Shown here piece by piece: positions 61,401 through 64,000 of a stretch of 64,000 bases of DNA (positions are counted from its first letter, which is position 1; every line of letters starts with the position of its first letter). The stretch lies in assembly GCA_003260075.1 (NCBI GenBank), contig QLIY01000112.1, positions 157,305-221,304 of the forward strand. Direction: 5' to 3'. The stretch comes from Phallusia mammillata (lineage: Eukaryota; Chordata; Ascidiacea; Phlebobranchia; Ascidiidae). A model generated the notes under the pieces. The model had not been told where the DNA came from. It searched no databases and saw only the letters and a program-made list of their open reading frames with translations. The position numbers were made by a program, and so were the translations under genes.

Positions 61401-63261
61401 TACGGTTTAATAAGCAGTTTTGATGGACACACATGTACAGTATGTATATATACATATATATTACCGCAAAGATATATGTATACATAGATAAATATATATA
61501 CGCGTGGACTTTTGGAAGCGCTGACGGGTAGAGCTATTTGGGTTGGAGTGAGGGTTTCTAATTAAAATAACACTACAATCTGGTCTTATTTAATTTTGTT
61601 GGGACTTTTTCTCTCGTCCCTCAAACAAATCATGCAGCATACTATGTGGTATACCGCGTTTACCATGTTGTTTACCATGCGGTATATCATTTAGTACAAC
61701 CCCTAGGCCCGTAGTTAGAATTAGAATTTCGGTCGCTATCAAGTTCGAGTGATTCAATCTAAACCCAAACCGGCAAAAACACATTTGAACCGGATAATCA
61801 GTTCAACTTGCGACATTGATATAGTCATTATAATTTTTGTCTCTAAAACACGAAAATAATGATTTCAAAACAGAGAATCAAAATTTTTGCACCTTGGATA
61901 AAGTCCTACAATATTTTGTCCTTGTTTGTATTTAAAACTTTAAAACGACAAACAAATCACAATTTTATCAAATACTTGCCTTGGGCGCATTGTCCCTTGA
62001 TTAAGAAAACGTCAACTTTATATTTTCCCCCGCATCTTATTGTTTTATCCCCACCACAAATAAAATCACAGCCTGTCCACAAGTCCAAGGTCTTTGGTAC
62101 GGCGACTTCAGTGAATTTCTCGCTGCATGTGCATGTTTTTCCCCGCTTGATGGCAGCAAACGAACAGTTGCATGAGTTTCCAACAATAAAATCAGCATAA
62201 GTTACAAAATCTAAAATGGGAGATGATTGTGTTTGTTATGTTACTTCATTTTTGGTTTTAGCAGATTAACTTTATCTAAAACAAACTTAAATTCCACTTT
62301 ATTACAAAACTTTTACTAAAATGGTCATCATATAGGCAATAAACTATTCTGTACATATGTTGCCCTAACACAATGCAGAAAAACTCGATCGTACATTAAA
62401 TACTACGACACTACTAAAACTCGGCTATAAAAAGGTACTACAGTGCCCCTTATTTCGTTATGCACTAAGTATAGGTTTTTAGTGTTTACTGTAGAGATAT
62501 TTTTTTAAATAACCCTTCAGTTGTCTAGATAGGCAATATATCTCTGTTATTTACATTTTGCAAATGGGATACATTCTCCACCTGATAACAGAATATATCA
62601 CTGTGGTTTCGTAAAAGAGTTATTTTTAGAAACAAAAGATGTATATTTTCCAGAAACTTACTTCGACTCACAAAACGCAACACACCAGTTGATTGTCATA
62701 AAGTTGTATTCCACAGTTAACGTTGATTCGAGAGGTGGGACATCGAAGCATCCCAAATGTGAGCCTGAAATAAAGTTACGTAGCAGCAGGGAAAAAATTT
62801 TAAAACTTTTTTTGCCAACAAGTTTGTTTCGAAACACGGTTGGATTTCAAACTGGAAGAGCACACGGGAAAAATCTAAGGAACAGTGCGATGGGTTGGCT
62901 GCGTTAATAGTACCCGGGCAGTCAATACTTTGAAATGAAACTTAACAGGTTTTTAGTACGACATGGAAGCTCGAAAGCTTTTATTTTTAAATGTTATTTA
63001 TGGCGCCGTAGATTGTAACACGACTGTACTCACTTTCGCAGAACACTTCCACGTGATTTGAAATAGGAAACGTCTTCTTTCTAAAACCACAAAATATCAA
63101 AAAGAATATAGCAAACTTTTCAATCCTTTTTATTATTCTTACCTGCTGTCTTTGGGGACTTTGAAAACTCCATTAACAGCAGTTGGTGATGTGTAAAGTA
63201 CGGTAGTCACAACGAAAAGTAGAAACACAAGGCAATAAAACTTCCCGTTTACAACGTACAT
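58485..63261 (-). CDS. WSCD: WSC-domain sulfotransferase, type II membrane protein (WSCD1/2-like)
   Basis: Minus-strand exons: 63261-63143 ([18 protein letters not shown], signal-anchor), 63080-63034, 62764-62672 (or to 62662), 62210-61980 (GC donor), 61130-60941, about 60526-60256, 59918-59706 and about 59054-58485. WSC domain 1 spans LGCFDVPP to CDFICGG and [13 protein letters not shown] domain 2 begins [11 protein letters not shown] with DCIVAC and CFCG; its C-terminal exon was not found. The sulfotransferase domain has the PAPS 5'-phosphosulfate loop SYPGSGNTW, the 3'-phosphate motif [15 protein letters not shown], and FLIIYYEDL. Vertebrate WSCD proteins are Golgi enzymes that sulfate sialic acid; the substrate here is unknown. 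The last intron's phases do not match, so one small exon is probably missing between 59700 and 59060. Confidence 0.82.
61325..61400 (+). repeat. Imperfect 10-bp tandem repeat
   Basis: Units of the form 'gataccgcat', 'gttaccacat', 'gacattgcat' and 'gacagcat' run in series inside an intron of the WSCD-like gene. 61430-61500 next to it is (TA)-rich with palindromic 'tatatacatatata'. Related 'taccatgcggtat' pieces recur at 61660-61690. Confidence 0.6.
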
Positions 63262-64000
63262 GTCTGTATAGGATTACGCTGCCCAAAAAAACATAATATT
63301 TATGCAACCTATCCCCACCCTAAATCAAGATATTGTTAATCCCATACCATAAACTGTCGTTCCACACCTATTTTCTGGTGACAAATAGTATACATAACTA
63401 CTTTGTCAATTAATTGTATTTCGAAACAGCCGTAAAAAGATGTTTAGGGCCAGGAACGAGTATCAACCGAATAGGCATATGCGTTGACTTTTTGTGCGCC
63501 TATTGTGTTCAAACAATGACAAAACGCAGGCGCCACAAGCGTCACAATATGTATGATGCCTTCATAAGCAGTTAATACCGATCGCTATGCAGACTGTTCT
63601 GCTCGATCCGGTGGTGCGCCTACCATCAGTGGTGCGCGCGGAATTCCTGGTGGTACGCGAACACCTTTCCGTATTTTATTATTCCGTATTTTACACCCAA
63701 ATCGCTTATTCTGACATGAAACGTTTGTTACTTAAAACACCGGGTGGGGTATCACTTGCTATGGCCTATGTCAGTGCGAAATTAGGACCCTATTAACTTT
63801 TTATGAGCACAATACTTTGTATTAAATTAAAATTGAACTATAGACAAAAACGATTATGCGCAAACCAATAAACTAGTTTTATTGAGGTGTACTACAAGTG
63901 CCAAAAATCGCATTGAGTGTATAATATTTTTTAATTCTTTTGGTACAATGTGGAAGCTAAAACATGACTTACGAAATATTGTGTCACGTCATGGTTTTTC
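63262..64000. other. Upstream of the WSCD-like gene; repeat traces only
   Basis: 63600-63660 has 'gtggtgcgc' and 'ggtggtacgcga' segments like hAT-derived repeats elsewhere in the window (compare 2910). No gene is supported. Confidence 0.4.

Noticed and set aside
63587-63796. 69-residue ORF near the right end
   Set aside because: It overlaps 'gtggtgcgc' repeat-derived sequence seen elsewhere and has no recognisable domain.

Overview
The window looks like nuclear DNA of an invertebrate chordate, most likely an ascidian (Ciona-type sea squirt). It is AT-rich. Its genes have many short introns with GT-AG (rarely GC-AG) borders. The gene set is animal (stefins, a VWA surface protein, 7TM receptors, a WSCD-type sulfotransferase). 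Short hAT-type elements with 8-bp target duplications are scattered through it. The taxon is inferred, since no rRNA or mitochondrial marker is present. No bacterial operons, CRISPR array or tRNA was recognised.

Layout. 1-11.1 kb: three tandem three-exon stefin (type-1 cystatin) genes in a field of duplicated blocks and poly-G tracts. 12.5-16.6 kb: a nine-exon secreted or GPI-anchored VWA protein with a TATA box. 17.3-17.9 kb: a decayed ISXO2/Merlin-like transposase. 20.2-32.2 kb: a gene of at least 14 exons for a coiled-coil, Ser-rich protein. 34.3-43.4 kb: two paralogous single-exon 7TM receptors in inverted orientation. Between the receptors lie a broken copy of the coiled-coil gene's big exon, a BEL/Pao remnant and a three-copy repeat. 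43.7-57.2 kb: a cluster of NLR-like STAND ATPase genes (three intact, one 3' remnant). 58.5-63.3 kb: one minus-strand gene encoding a transmembrane anchor, two WSC domains and a sulfotransferase (WSCD type).

The most interesting biology is the STAND cluster. Each product has a one-exon NB-ARC-like ATPase (Walker A, Walker B, sensor, GxP and MHD-like motifs), a winged-helix-like segment and a TPR-like tail. This is the architecture of an intracellular danger sensor. The ATPase exon is always entered in phase 1 from a short N-terminal exon. In two genes these short exons carry RHIM/amyloid-like sequences (an IQIG tetrad; an IYNSN-IGN motif), and an optional exon of the third has an NVYNI motif that is frameshifted. 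This suggests receptors that signal by seeding amyloid, as a testable hypothesis.

A second theme is technical but important. About ten direct duplications in the window are joined by a run of G or C, and eight of eleven such short runs are exactly 10 bases long. Longer G/C runs (33-89 bases) sit, in at least two cases, where a sister repeat copy has ordinary sequence. This looks like un-merged alleles joined by filled gaps, so local tandem duplications and proline- or glycine-homopolymer ORFs should not be taken at face value.
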